Positions 7,945 to 18,619 of a stretch of 64,000 nt of DNA are shown piece after piece. The stretch's first letter is position 1. Every line of letters starts with the position of its first letter. Source of the DNA: Bacteroidia bacterium (GTDB lineage Bacteria; Bacteroidota; Bacteroidia; B-17B0; Aurantibacillaceae); contig JAOAIP010000021.1 in NCBI GenBank assembly GCA_026414605.1, positions 1 to 64,000 of the forward strand, given 5' to 3'. A program made the translations under genes and the position numbers. Under the pieces are notes generated by a model. The model made no database searches, was not told where the DNA came from, and saw only the letters and a program-made list of their open reading frames with translations.

Positions 7945-9115
7945 AAATAAACATAATTTAGAAAAGTGGATAGTAGGTTTATTATTTTTTGTAATGATTT
8001 TTTATCCTGCTTTTTCATCTTATGTAATTATATTATTTATTCTTACATTGATAGTTAATCACAAATTATCTCTTCGATACCAATCCACCATTGGTAATTA
8101 TCTTTTAGTTATTTTTTATTTCTTAAATTTAATTAGTTTTTTTTGGAGTGAAAATAAAAGTTCGGCAATCTTTGATTTAGAAATAAAATTTTCTCTATTA
8201 CTTTTTCCAGTTATTTTTTCTTATTTAATATACTCAAAATACTCAATATTATCTTTAATGCTTACTTCCTTCAAGATAAGTATTTTAATCGGTACGCTTC
8301 TTTTATTAAGAAGCATATTCAATTATATTTTATTCAATCAATTTTTGACATACAATGACTATACAGTTAATATGCATCCAACTTACTTTTCAATGTATTT
8401 TGTTTTATTTATATCATTTTTATTATTTTCAAAAATTCGTATAAAGCCATTTTTGCATGCATTTTATTTCTTTGTATTAACTTTGAATGTCCTTTTATCA
8501 TCTTCAAAAGCAGGAATAATTTCATTACTCTTTATTATATTAATCTATTTTGTAAAAAAATATAAACTAAAATCTATTCTTTATAGTTTGCTATTATTAT
8601 TCGGACTTTACATACTTTTGTACAAAACGAATTATTTATTATTCATATCTGATAGAATTCGTACTTCACAAGAAATTGTTCTTAATTTCTTGCATCATAA
8701 AAAACTACGATTAGAAAGCAACAGTATTCGCTTATATGCATGGAAAGCATCTATCAATATAATTAAAGAAAATTATCTATTAGGTGTAGGAATAGGTGAT
8801 GTGCATACTTGTTTAAATAATTATTTTATTAACCAACGTTTAGATGAACTATCCCAAAAAAATATTAATGCACATAATACGTTCCTACAAATTTGGCTTG
8901 GAATAGGTGTATTGGGTTTAATAATTTTTATGTGGTATCTCATTCATTTAATTTTTGAAGCATACAAGCATAAAATCTATTCTATTGTTGTATTTTTAAT
9001 TTCTATCTCTTTATTTATATTTACAACCGAATCAGTATTAGAAACACAAGCAGGCACTATTTTTTTAGGACTTGTATTTTCGTTAATCAATAAATATCTA
9101 TACTATGATTTATGA
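7922..9115 (+). CDS. O-antigen ligase/polymerase family membrane protein (second of two)
   Basis: A 397-residue protein with roughly ten to twelve membrane segments and the Wzy_C/WaaL loop: KASINIIKENYLLGVGIG, then INAHNTFLQIWLGIGVLGL, where the His-Asn pair is characteristic of the family. This is a clearer match than the first copy. One of the two may be the Wzy polymerase and the other the ligase, or they may act on different glycans; that is inference. It overlaps both the GT2 gene and the GT17 gene. Confidence 0.82.
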   Translation: MMIKFLHKNKHNLEKWIVGLLFFVMIFYPAFSSYVIILFILTLIVNHKLSLRYQSTIGNYLLVIFYFLNLISFFWSENKSSAIFDLEIKFSLLLFPVIFSYLIYSKYSILSLMLTSFKISILIGTLLLLRSIFNYILFNQFLTYNDYTVNMHPTYFSMYFVLFISFLLFSKIRIKPFLHAFYFFVLTLNVLLSSSKAGIISLLFIILIYFVKKYKLKSILYSLLLLFGLYILLYKTNYLLFISDRIRTSQEIVLNFLHHKKLRLESNSIRLYAWKASINIIKENYLLGVGIGDVHTCLNNYFINQRLDELSQKNINAHNTFLQIWLGIGVLGLIIFMWYLIHLIFEAYKHKIYSIVVFLISISLFIFTTESVLETQAGTIFLGLVFSLINKYLYYDL

Positions 9116-9977
9116 TTGTTTTACATTTTTCAATGAATTAGAAATTCTTGAAATTAGATTAAATATTTTAAACAACTATGTAGATAAATTTGTACTAGTA
9201 GAAGCTACTAAAAATCATCAAGGTAAACCAAAACCACTTTATTTTGAAGAAAATAAAAGTAAATTTTTACCTTTTGAAAATAAAATCATCCATATTATTG
9301 TAGATGATATGCCTATTTTTAATGGGAATAACTCTTGGGAACTCGAACATCATCAAAGGAATAATATAGTTAAGGGTTTAATAAATTGTAATCCAAACGA
9401 TATTATAATTATTTCGGATGTAGATGAAATTCCTGAACTTAAAAATATATCATTTAATGATAGCTTGACGAATCAAATTTACATTTTTCGCCAAAAAATG
9501 TTTTATTATTTCTTAAATTGTATAAACGTTTCCAACAATGAAAATTATAAATGGCACGGAACTGTAATGACTAAATTTTCAAAATTAATAAAGCCCCAAG
9601 AATTAAGGAACTTATCCATTAAAATGCAAGCACTTTATAGTCATAAATGGTATCATAAATGGTATGCTAAAAGTATAAAATTATCTCAAAAAATATTTAA
9701 TCAAACATCCATCAAATTTGTTGAAGATGGGGGCTGGCATTTTAGTTATCTTGGCGGTATTGATAAAATTATACAAAAATTAGAAGCATTTGCTCACACA
9801 GAATATAACAAAGAAGAATTTAAAGACCCTGATAAACTAAGTCAAATTATTAATTCAGGAAAAGATATCTTTAATAGAAATTTTAATTATAAATTTATTC
9901 CAATTGATGATACTTTCCCAGAATATATACAAAAAAATTTTAATAAATATCCAAATTTAATAAAATTAAATATTTAA
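9105..9977 (+). CDS. Glycosyltransferase family 17-like protein
   Basis: A 290-residue protein with the family 17 pattern: it opens MIYDCFTFFNELEILEIRL, has FVLVEATKNHQGKPKPL, then IIIISDVDEIP as the acidic metal site, and GGWHFSYLGG near residue 205. The family is named for eukaryotic beta-1,4-N-acetylglucosaminyltransferase III, but bacterial members sit in surface-glycan loci, as here. It is cytosolic with no membrane segment. The start overlaps the end of the polymerase gene by 11 bases. The sugar transferred is unknown. Confidence 0.85.
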   Translation: MIYDCFTFFNELEILEIRLNILNNYVDKFVLVEATKNHQGKPKPLYFEENKSKFLPFENKIIHIIVDDMPIFNGNNSWELEHHQRNNIVKGLINCNPNDIIIISDVDEIPELKNISFNDSLTNQIYIFRQKMFYYFLNCINVSNNENYKWHGTVMTKFSKLIKPQELRNLSIKMQALYSHKWYHKWYAKSIKLSQKIFNQTSIKFVEDGGWHFSYLGGIDKIIQKLEAFAHTEYNKEEFKDPDKLSQIINSGKDIFNRNFNYKFIPIDDTFPEYIQKNFNKYPNLIKLNI

Positions 9978-9996
9978 AAGGCATCTTTCAAACAAA

Positions 9997-11256
9997 TTAC
10001 TTTCCCTTGATAACTTTAAAAGATAAATAGATTATTAATACAGTAAAGATAGATTGTACTATACTTATTGACCATAACATTAAATAAGCATTTAAATTTT
10101 TCCATTGATAAAAGTATACTATTATTAGCATAGAAATTATATTACAAAGTCCTATTATAAATGCCTTTTTTTGTTGATTAAACAAATACAATACTTGCAT
10201 CAAAGGAGCTCTAATAAAATCAACTATTATCCAAGGAAGAATCGTAATACATATCCTTCCTGCTTCACGCCAACTTTCCCCAAATATAAAGGAAAACAAG
10301 TCAGGTGCATAAAATAATAAAATAAGAGAAAAAGGCAAACTTACACCTAATAACATTAAAAATGTTTTCTTATACAAACTTTCTATATTCACATTATTTC
10401 TTTTTCTATTTGCTATCTCTGTGAAAAAAACCTGAGACATAGGCATACTGAAAAAACGAAATGGAACTTGTAACACTCTAAATGATAATGAATACTGACC
10501 TAATAGATACAAATTATCAGATAAAGCAAATGGAATGATTGAAATCTGTAATACTTCTAACATACTTTGCCACATATAAAATTGCTGTAACTTAAATGCT
10601 TTTACTAACTTACTAAAACTAAATTCTTTCCAATATTCTTTTATATTTAAGTTAATATCCTTTTTATGAACTGCTAAGTATAAAATTAGATTACTAATAA
10701 ATAAATGTATCAAATTTGAAAAAAGTAATCCAAGATGCTTTAAATGATAGAACATCAAATAAAAACTATTTAATGAGATGGCCTCAAAAACCTTAAAGTT
10801 CTTTTGAAATTTAAATACTCTTTCTCTAACTAAATACATCCAAAGTATTTGATAACTAGTTTGAAGAAACAATATTACAATAACACCTATATTCCACCAT
10901 ATATCAAAAACATTTTTATCTAAAATGTTTAGTGCTCTTAAAAAATAAAAAATAATTGCAAAAAATAGCGTCAATATAGTATTAGATTGATATGCTAATT
11001 TGATTATTTCATTTAGTTCATCTTTATCATTACACTTAACAACTTCAATATCTAACTTTAATGCAGTAAATATCAAAAAAACAGAAATGATATTCATATA
11101 CAACGAAAATATCCCCCAACTTTCTGGTGCATATAATCTCGTTAATACAATATTAAATCCAAAATTGATGGCTTGGGCAATAACAGTCCCTGAAATTAAT
11201 TGCAAATTATTTTTTACAAAATCAGAAGAGTATATTTTTTTTATTTTATCAATCAT
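9997..11256 (-). CDS. Polysaccharide flippase, Wzx-like
   Basis: About 419 residues with twelve or more hydrophobic segments; member of the oligosaccharide flippase (MOP) superfamily that turns lipid-linked repeat units across the inner membrane. The segment DFVKNNLQLISGTVIAQAIN near the N-terminus is typical. The ATG at 11256 is chosen over one at 11280 because it forms an ATGA overlap with the stop of the LptF/G gene. It is the last gene of the minus-strand operon and ends convergently, 20 bases from the GT17 gene. Confidence 0.87.
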   Translation of the reverse strand: MIDKIKKIYSSDFVKNNLQLISGTVIAQAINFGFNIVLTRLYAPESWGIFSLYMNIISVFLIFTALKLDIEVVKCNDKDELNEIIKLAYQSNTILTLFFAIIFYFLRALNILDKNVFDIWWNIGVIVILFLQTSYQILWMYLVRERVFKFQKNFKVFEAISLNSFYLMFYHLKHLGLLFSNLIHLFISNLILYLAVHKKDINLNIKEYWKEFSFSKLVKAFKLQQFYMWQSMLEVLQISIIPFALSDNLYLLGQYSLSFRVLQVPFRFFSMPMSQVFFTEIANRKRNNVNIESLYKKTFLMLLGVSLPFSLILLFYAPDLFSFIFGESWREAGRICITILPWIIVDFIRAPLMQVLYLFNQQKKAFIIGLCNIISMLIIVYFYQWKNLNAYLMLWSISIVQSIFTVLIIYLSFKVIKGK

Positions 11257-12353
11257 TTCTGTGCCTTTAAATAAAACCAATACGCTACTATACTAAATAC
11301 TATGTTTGGTATCCACACGGCTAACATCGGGGGTGCAAATCCTGTAGTAGCCATTGTTGTAAATACATACATCAACATAATATATACAGAACTCAAAAAC
11401 AATCCTAATGCTATTGTCCATCCTACCCCACCTCTTACTTTTTTAGAAGACACGCTTACTCCCATTATTGTCAAAACAAATGTAGCAAATGGAAAAGCCG
11501 TTCGCCGATGATGCTCCACTTCAAAATACTCTACCTTATTACTTCCTCTCTGTCTTTCTCTTTGAATATATTCTTTTAATTCCCAATAATTCATTATTTC
11601 CAATTTACTTTCATACCGCCACAAATCATCAGGTGTAAAGTCAATTTTAATTTTTTTACTTGGATAAACACTTACTATTTCTTTGTAAAAAATGCTATCC
11701 CCTTTTAATTGTTCTATCAACTTTCTTTCAAAAACATTATTTAAAAGCCACGATTTATCAGTACTATCCCATTGCATTGTTTCTGCACTCAAATAATACA
11801 CTTGTTTATTATCTTTTATTTTTTCAAGAGATATTTTGTATCCCAATTTGGCTTTATTATCAAAACTATACAAATATAACACCTCATCTGCACCTATTAT
11901 TCTATGTATATTTTTATCTTCAGTAGTATAATTATTATTAAACCATTTGTCTTCAAAAGCAATCTTTCGCTTATTGGCTGTTGGAATAATAATGTGATTT
12001 AATAACAACGAACTCACTGCAATAATAGACGCTGCAAAAACATACGGACGAAGTATTCGGTTATAATTAATACCACTGCTAAGCATGGCTATAAATTCAT
12101 TTCTCTGTGCCATTCGTGAAGTAAAGAAGATAACCGAGATAAACGTAAACAAGGGGCTGAACATATTCCCATACACAGGAATAAACATCAAATAATAATC
12201 GAATATAATTTCCTTTAATGGCGTTTTATCTTCTAAAAAACTTGGTAACTTATCCTTTAAATCAAATACAATAAATATCAATAAAATCAAACTAATAGAA
12301 TAAATAAAAGTACCTAAAAATTTTTTCAATATATACTTATCTAAAATACGCAC
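11253..12353 (-). CDS. LptF/LptG family permease (YjgP/YjgQ)
   Basis: A 366-residue membrane component of the lipopolysaccharide export ABC transporter (Lpt). N-terminal membrane helices with MRILDKYILKKFLGTFIYS, a central periplasmic beta-jellyroll (about residues 125-260) and C-terminal helices follow the family layout, including the conserved HHRRTAFPFATFVLTIMGV segment. The family works as a pair with LptB ATPase; no partner is in the window. Placement between a nucleotide-sugar dehydrogenase and a flippase links LPS export with O-antigen synthesis, but LptF versus LptG is not decidable. Confidence 0.88.
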   Translation of the reverse strand: MRILDKYILKKFLGTFIYSISLILLIFIVFDLKDKLPSFLEDKTPLKEIIFDYYLMFIPVYGNMFSPLFTFISVIFFTSRMAQRNEFIAMLSSGINYNRILRPYVFAASIIAVSSLLLNHIIIPTANKRKIAFEDKWFNNNYTTEDKNIHRIIGADEVLYLYSFDNKAKLGYKISLEKIKDNKQVYYLSAETMQWDSTDKSWLLNNVFERKLIEQLKGDSIFYKEIVSVYPSKKIKIDFTPDDLWRYESKLEIMNYWELKEYIQRERQRGSNKVEYFEVEHHRRTAFPFATFVLTIMGVSVSSKKVRGGVGWTIALGLFLSSVYIMLMYVFTTMATTGFAPPMLAVWIPNIVFSIVAYWFYLKAQK

Positions 12354-12399
12354 ATTATTACATTAGTTTAATCATTCTGCTAAAATAATGACAAATATC

Positions 12400-13698
12400 T
12401 TACAAACTCCAATACTTTAATTTTTTTATTTTATCTTTATAGATTCCTTTTACATCTACTAATAATCCTTTGGGCTTTAAGAGTTTTTCAAAATCCTTTT
12501 CTGTCAATGAAAGATACTCTTTATGATTCACAGCCACAATCACCGCATCATACCCTTTGGGCTTGGGCTTTTTAATCAAACTTAATCCATATTCATGCTT
12601 TACTTCTTCATTATCGGCGTGTGGATCTACAATATCTACTTTTACAGAATAAGACATCAATTCCTTTACAATATCTGCTACTTTGCTATTTCGTATATCT
12701 GACACATTTTCTTTAAATGTAAATCCCATTATCAAAACCCTTGAATTTCTTGGATTTTTGCCTTCTGCAATAATTTTCTTAACAGTATTTTTTGCAACAT
12801 AAAATCCCATACTATCATTCACATACCTTCCACTGTTTATAATTCTTGCATGATATCCTAATGCTTCGGCTTTATAGGTCAAATAATAAGGATCTACACC
12901 AATGCAATGTCCACCCACTAATCCTGGATAAAATTTCAAAAAATTCCATTTTGTTCCAGCGGCTTCCAAAACATCATACGTATTAATTCCCATTCTTGAA
13001 AAAATAATAGAAAGTTCATTCATCAATGCGATATTCACATCTCTCTGCGTATTTTCAATGATTTTAGCCGCTTCGGCTACTTTTATGCTTTTTGCTTTGA
13101 ACACACCTGGCTCTACAATAATTTCATATACCTTCGCAATTTCTTCCAAACTTTCATTATCACATCCTGATACTACTTTAATAATTTTTGTAATCGTGTG
13201 TTCCTTATCCCCCGGATTTATTCGTTCAGGCGAATAACCTACTTTAAAATCTTTACAAAACTTTAATCCCGATTCTTTTTCTAACACAGGTACACAATCT
13301 TCTTCGGTACAACCTGGATATACCGTAGATTCAAATACTACATAATCCCCTTTTTTCAATGCTTTACCTACTGTATGACAAGCAGAAAGCAATGGCTTTA
13401 AGTCCGGCAAATTATGTTCATCAATAGGCGTAGGTACTGCTACTATAAAAAAATTCGCCTTTTTCAAATCCTCTGGATCGGCTGTAAATTCAATATCAGA
13501 ATTATCAAATTCCTCAGGGGGCAATTCATTGCTGGGATCAATTTTTTTTCGCATCAATTTTATTCTTTCCTCATTAATGTCAAAACCTATCACTTTTACT
13601 TTCTTTGCAAATGCTAATGCTATTGGCAATCCTACATATCCTAATCCAATAACCGCAATACTTTTTTTCTTGTTTTTAATGTCTTTTGAAATACTCAT
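12400..13698 (-). CDS. Nucleotide-sugar dehydrogenase, TviB/WbpA type
   Basis: A 432-residue UDP-sugar 6-dehydrogenase that oxidises a UDP-N-acetylhexosamine to the uronic acid. It has an N-terminal Rossmann motif GLGYVGLPIALAFA, VAVPTPID, FESTVYPG, the catalytic Cys in GGHCIGVDPYYLTY, and the C-terminal half with VLIMGFTFKENVSDIRNS. The VYPGCTEE and SPERINPGD segments fit the UDP-GlcNAc dehydrogenases TviB/WbpA more closely than WecC. With the wbpB-like and wbpD-like genes upstream it suggests a UDP-diacetamido-uronate pathway. The composite repeat separates it from them. Confidence 0.88.
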   Translation of the reverse strand: MSISKDIKNKKKSIAVIGLGYVGLPIALAFAKKVKVIGFDINEERIKLMRKKIDPSNELPPEEFDNSDIEFTADPEDLKKANFFIVAVPTPIDEHNLPDLKPLLSACHTVGKALKKGDYVVFESTVYPGCTEEDCVPVLEKESGLKFCKDFKVGYSPERINPGDKEHTITKIIKVVSGCDNESLEEIAKVYEIIVEPGVFKAKSIKVAEAAKIIENTQRDVNIALMNELSIIFSRMGINTYDVLEAAGTKWNFLKFYPGLVGGHCIGVDPYYLTYKAEALGYHARIINSGRYVNDSMGFYVAKNTVKKIIAEGKNPRNSRVLIMGFTFKENVSDIRNSKVADIVKELMSYSVKVDIVDPHADNEEVKHEYGLSLIKKPKPKGYDAVIVAVNHKEYLSLTEKDFEKLLKPKGLLVDVKGIYKDKIKKLKYWSL

Positions 13699-13736
13699 AA
13701 GTTTTAATTTAATATATAGTTTTATATTTTTATTAT

Positions 13737-14385
<649 letters not shown>

Positions 14386-14390
<5 letters not shown>

Positions 14391-15456
14391 TTCCATCACT
14401 CATTCCTACGGCTACACCATTTTTCTTCAAAAGATATTTAGGGCGTGAAGCATAGATTCGTTCTATGATATTCACTACTTTTAATCCCTCCAAAGCATTG
14501 GTTGTAGCAGTGTGTTTGCCCTTCAAGGTTTCCACCACATTTTCAATAACATAATGATGATTGTTGGCAGAACCTTTGTATGATCCATAGTCATTAGCAG
14601 GATTAGTGGGCGGCAATTCAGGCATAACATAATCTTTGATGTGACAATACTCCACCTTATCCATATATTGCCCTCCTACCTTTACCGAACCCTTACTACC
14701 AATCACTGTAATAGAAGATTCCAAATTTTTATCCCATACAGCAGTAGAATAATTTATACATCCTATTCCTTGATTGACAAATTCAAACTGCACTAATCCA
14801 CTGTCTTCAAAGTCCGTCAAATGCTGATGATTAAAATCCGCAAAAGTACCTTTGATATTTGTAATATCTCCAAAAATCCAATACAGCAAATCTATCCAAT
14901 GCGAAAATTGCGTAAACAAAGTACCTCCATCTAATTCTTGTGTTCCTTTCCAATTCTTTCCTGTATAATATCTTTCATCTCTGTTCCAATAACAATTTAG
15001 TTGTACAATATAAATATCCCCAATAATTTTTTTATCTACAATTTCTTTCAGCCATTGAGAAGGCGGTGAGTATCTATTTTGCATCACACAAAACACTTGC
15101 TTATGGTACTTTAATGCAGTATAAATGATTTTTTCTGCGTCTTGTGTTGTAAGAGCCAAAGGTTTTTCTACCACCACATGCTTTTGATGAGATAAACAAT
15201 CAATGGCTTGTTGAGCGTGCAATCCATTAGGAGTACAGATATTCACCACTTCTATTTCAGGATGTTGCTTTAGCATTTCCAAATAATCCTGATAAAATGG
15301 TTCTTTTAAATCCTTTAATCCTAAAACACTTTTATCTTGAACATCACACACCGCCACTAATTCACAATGCGGATTTCTTCTTATCATTTCTGCATGTCTC
15401 TTGCCTATATGACCTTGACCTATGACTGCAAATTTTATTTTATTATTCATAAACAA
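14386..15456 (-). CDS. Gfo/Idh/MocA oxidoreductase, WbpB-like
   Basis: A 356-residue NAD(P)-dependent sugar dehydrogenase. The Rossmann motif is VIGQGHIGKRHAEMI, the catalytic EKP motif is VVEKPLALT near residue 96, and the C-terminal domain has the usual beta-sheet with GGTLFTQFSHWIDLLYW. With a wbpD-like acetyltransferase 21 bases upstream and a WbpA-type dehydrogenase downstream, 3-oxidation of a UDP-GlcNAc-uronate is the likely reaction. Start is the ATG at 15456 or the one at 15450 (MNNKIKF). Its last codons GGA-AAG-TAG merge with the heptamer array, which supplies the stop. Confidence 0.85.
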
Positions 15457-15477
15457 ATCTTTTATTATTTGAAATCA

Positions 15478-16065
15478 TTATTCTATTCTGCTGACTTTGC
15501 CGTCTTTTAATTGATACTTTTGTCCACTTTCAGGACAAATGGCTATTCCTTTTTCATCAAATTGCAAACGATGCCCATATTCACTTACCCAACCAATTTG
15601 TCGTGCAGGATTACCCACCACAAGGGCATAATCGGGAACATCTTTGGTAACCACTGCTCCTGCTCCAATCAATGCATATTTACCTATAGTGTGCCCACAA
15701 ACAATAGTTGCATTGGCACCAATAGAAGCCCCTTTCTTGACCAATGTTTCTTTGTATTGGTCTCTTCTTGGAACTGCACTGCGAGGATTTATCACATTTG
15801 TAAATACCATTGATGGGCCTAAAAATACATCGTCTTCGCAAATAACTCCTGTATAAATAGACACATTGTTTTGAACTTTTACATTATTCCCTAAAACAAC
15901 TTTTGGGGATACTACTACATTTTGACCAAGATTACAATTTTCACCAATAATACAATCGGGCATTATATGCGAAAAATGCCATATTTTAGTTCCTTTACCT
16001 ATTTTACAACCCTCGTCTATAACGGCTGTTGGATGTGCAAAATATCCTTTTTCAGTATTTGACAT
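15478..16065 (-). CDS. N-acetyltransferase with left-handed beta-helix, WbpD-like
   Basis: About 195 residues of hexapeptide repeats ([30 protein letters not shown]) forming a left-handed beta-helix, with the family-typical [14 protein letters not shown] near the end. By family it acetylates the 3-amino group of a UDP-2-acetamido-3-amino uronate using acetyl-CoA. The start at 16065 (MSNTEKGYF) is chosen over an upstream ATG at 16119 because a -7 box at 16083-16090 lies between them. First gene of the minus-strand operon. The WbpE-type aminotransferase needed before it is not in the window. Confidence 0.88.
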   Translation of the reverse strand: MSNTEKGYFAHPTAVIDEGCKIGKGTKIWHFSHIMPDCIIGENCNLGQNVVVSPKVVLGNNVKVQNNVSIYTGVICEDDVFLGPSMVFTNVINPRSAVPRRDQYKETLVKKGASIGANATIVCGHTIGKYALIGAGAVVTKDVPDYALVVGNPARQIGWVSEYGHRLQFDEKGIAICPESGQKYQLKDGKVSRIE

Positions 16066-16082
16066 AAATAAAAAATGAGTGG

Positions 16083-16090
16083 CAAAGATA
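16083..16090 (-). promoter_or_regulatory. -7 promoter box for the wbpD-like operon
   Basis: TATCTTTG followed by CC on the minus strand matches TAnnTTTG and is 18 bases before the ATG at 16065. It probably drives wbpD-, wbpB- and tviB-like genes, LptF/G and flippase. No clear -33 box. Confidence 0.6.
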
Positions 16091-16215
16091 GTTTTTTTAT
16101 TAAAATAATTTGAAAACATTTTTTGGCAAATTCTTTTTTTGAGGGGCTAAGCAAAATTTAATTGTGTTAATGAATTTTTTGAAAATGACAAACAACACTG
16201 TTTGATACCAACTAT

Positions 16216-16284
16216 AATAGGAACAATGAATATCGTAGCAATGGACTTTAATAAAAAGAGTTCCACAGGAACGATCCATTTTGA
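16216..16284 (-). repeat. REP-like element, type B, copy 1
   Basis: Contains the hairpin GTTCCACAGGAAC (16260-16272) and the foot GTAG (16235-16238) followed by CAATGGACTTTAAT, a half-degraded second hairpin. It is an inverted copy of 37925-38010. The surrounding gap 16066-16453 (388 bp) otherwise shows only the wbpD promoter and an unexplained stretch near 16300-16420 with no open frame I trust. Confidence 0.65.
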
Positions 16285-16453
16285 TAATTTAATTTGTGCT
16301 TTCTAATTTTCAACTTAAACGGGCTTCACACTGTGCTATTGAGTTTTGCCCTTCGGATCAACTCATACGGGACTTATCACCAATTTACATTCCTTATTCT
16401 GTATGACGCAAAATTGTATGTATTAAATTTTGTATTATTGGTTCAAAAAATTT

Positions 16454-17824
16454 ATGACTCAAAAGCCAATAGTGATTGTAGGTGCAGGATTAGTAGGTTC
16501 ACTTTTAGCCATTTTATTAGGCAAAAGAGGATATACTGTAAAAGTATTTGAACGTCGTCCAGATATGCGAAAAACCAGACAATACGCAGGTAAGTCCATC
16601 AACTTGGCTTTAAGCGATAGAGGAATACGAGGACTAAGATTAGCGGGTGTTTTAAGCGATGTTATGAAAATAGCCATTCCTGTATATGGTAGAAGTATTC
16701 ATCAAATAGATGGAAATGTTGTATTTCAACCTTATAGTGCAGATGGAAAATGTAATTATTCTGTATCTCGTGCAGAGATTAATTTTACTTTAATGGATTT
16801 AGCAGAACAATTACCTACCGTTTCTTTTCATTTTAATGAAAAATGTGTAGATGTTGATTTTACTAATACTACTGTAAGTTTTGAGAATACTGAAACTAAA
16901 AAAATCACGTCTGAATCTGCTGAAGTAGTGTTTGGTGCAGATGGTGCATTTTCTGCGGTTCGCTTAAATATGATGTTAAAAAACGATCGGTATCAATACC
17001 AACAATTTTATATTGAAACAGGATACAAAGAATTAATCATACCACCCGATACGAACGGAAATTTTCGTTTAAATAATTATGAATCGCTACATATATGGCC
17101 ACGCAAAGAATTTATGCTGATGGCTTTACCAAATCCAACTGGTGATTTTACCTGCACTTTATTTATGCCATTTGAAGGAAAAAATTCATTTGAACAATTA
17201 AAAACAAAAGAACAAGTTAAACAATTTTTTGAAACTTATTTTGCAGATGCTGTTCCTTTGATGCCCACTTATTTAGATGACTTCTTTAAGAATCCAACTT
17301 CTTCATTAGTTACCGTTCGTTGTTATCCTTGGGTGATTGGAAAAGTGGCGTTAATTGGCGATGCTGCACATGCTATTACACCTTTTTATGGTCAAGGAAT
17401 GAATGCGGGCTTTGAAGATACTGTAATTTTAATGGAACTATTAGAAAAATACAATGGAGATTGGTCAAATACCTTGCAAGAATATCAAGTATTACGCAAA
17501 AAAGATGGAGATGCTATTGCACAATTGGCATTGGATAATTTTGTAGAAATGCGTGATAAAACGGCTAATCCTCAATTTATTTTACAAAAAAAGATTGAAC
17601 AATGGTTCTACAAATTACATCCTGATAAATGGATACCCTTATACGATATGGTTACCTATCGCCCCGATATTCGCTATAGCGAAGCATTACAAAGAGGATA
17701 TTACCAAGATCAAATTATGCAAGAAGTATTACACCTTCCAGATATTGAAAAAAATTGGGCAATTCCAATGGTAGAAGAATTTATTTTAAAGAGATTAGAA
17801 ATCAAACCTTTTCAATACAACTAA
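16454..17824 (+). CDS. kmo: Kynurenine 3-monooxygenase
   Basis: A FAD-dependent aromatic hydroxylase of 456 residues that converts kynurenine to 3-hydroxykynurenine with NADPH and O2. The motifs are IVGAGLVGSLLAILLGKRGY (FAD Rossmann), RQYAGKSINLALSDRG (KMO-specific), and GDAAHAITPFYGQGMNAGFED (second FAD motif). The start at 16454 (MTQKPIVIVG) is preferred to ATG 16430, which adds eight unrelated residues. No other kynurenine-pathway gene is in the window; in Bacteroidota the pathway commonly feeds NAD synthesis, which is inferred here. Confidence 0.93.
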   Translation: MTQKPIVIVGAGLVGSLLAILLGKRGYTVKVFERRPDMRKTRQYAGKSINLALSDRGIRGLRLAGVLSDVMKIAIPVYGRSIHQIDGNVVFQPYSADGKCNYSVSRAEINFTLMDLAEQLPTVSFHFNEKCVDVDFTNTTVSFENTETKKITSESAEVVFGADGAFSAVRLNMMLKNDRYQYQQFYIETGYKELIIPPDTNGNFRLNNYESLHIWPRKEFMLMALPNPTGDFTCTLFMPFEGKNSFEQLKTKEQVKQFFETYFADAVPLMPTYLDDFFKNPTSSLVTVRCYPWVIGKVALIGDAAHAITPFYGQGMNAGFEDTVILMELLEKYNGDWSNTLQEYQVLRKKDGDAIAQLALDNFVEMRDKTANPQFILQKKIEQWFYKLHPDKWIPLYDMVTYRPDIRYSEALQRGYYQDQIMQEVLHLPDIEKNWAIPMVEEFILKRLEIKPFQYN

Positions 17825-17899
17825 ATGAAATTTAATATAAACTTACTATTTTAATAGTAGATCAAGCAAACAATAACTTTAAACACATAAAATTACAAA

Positions 17900-18601
17900 A
17901 TGAAATATCGTTTATTCCCGAGAAATGAGAGAGGGCATGCCAATTATGGATGGCTGGATACTTATTATACCTTTTCTTTTGGAGAATGGTACAATCCTGA
18001 AAAAATACATTTTGGATCACTTCGTGTTCTTAATGATGATACTATTCTTCCACATTCAGGATTTGATTTTCATCCGCATAAAGACATGGAGATTATTACT
18101 GTTTTATTAAATGGAACATTAGAACATATGGATTCAATGGAAAATACAGGTGTTTTATATACAAATGAAGTTCAAGTAATGAGTGCAGGAACAGGCATAT
18201 TTCATTCAGAAAAGAACAATAGTGATGAAATTACACAATTGCTTCAAATATGGATTTTCCCTGATAAAAAAGGACACACACCACAATATCAGCAAAAAAA
18301 ATTTCATTTTGAAAAAAATAAATTGCGATTATTAGTTTCACCAAACGGACAAGGCAATTCATTACCCATTCATCAAAATGCATTTATATCAAGGATTAAA
18401 ACAGATAAAAACAAACAACTTCAATTAGAAGTTAATAATAAGGGGAATGGCATTTTTTTAATGGTCATTGATGGAAAAATTACTACTTTTAATATTGAAT
18501 TAAATAAAAGAGATGCAATAGGATATTGGGATATACAAAATTTACAAATTAATAGCATAGAAGATTCTGATATTTTAATTATTGAAGTTCCAATGAATTA
18601 A
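17900..18601 (+). CDS. Pirin family protein
   Basis: A 233-residue bicupin. The N-terminal cupin has the metal-binding pattern HPHKDMEIITVLL near residues 57-70 with a further GIFHSEKN motif around residue 100, matching pirins of the YhhW/quercetinase type. Metal binding is well supported by these His and Glu residues; a physiological substrate is not. A short perfect palindrome, TACTATT-TT-AATAGTA at 17844-17859, lies between kmo and this gene and could be a weak terminator or an operator. Confidence 0.88.
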   Translation: MKYRLFPRNERGHANYGWLDTYYTFSFGEWYNPEKIHFGSLRVLNDDTILPHSGFDFHPHKDMEIITVLLNGTLEHMDSMENTGVLYTNEVQVMSAGTGIFHSEKNNSDEITQLLQIWIFPDKKGHTPQYQQKKFHFEKNKLRLLVSPNGQGNSLPIHQNAFISRIKTDKNKQLQLEVNNKGNGIFLMVIDGKITTFNIELNKRDAIGYWDIQNLQINSIEDSDILIIEVPMN

Positions 18602-18619
18602 TCTTTAAATCAATTTTTT

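Noticed and set aside
1741-13736. Idea that the present nuo arrangement is the product of inversion between the two composite repeats
   Set aside because: nuoB-nuoC-nuoD are in ancestral order and strand, so the present orientation is more likely the original one; inversion remains only a potential.
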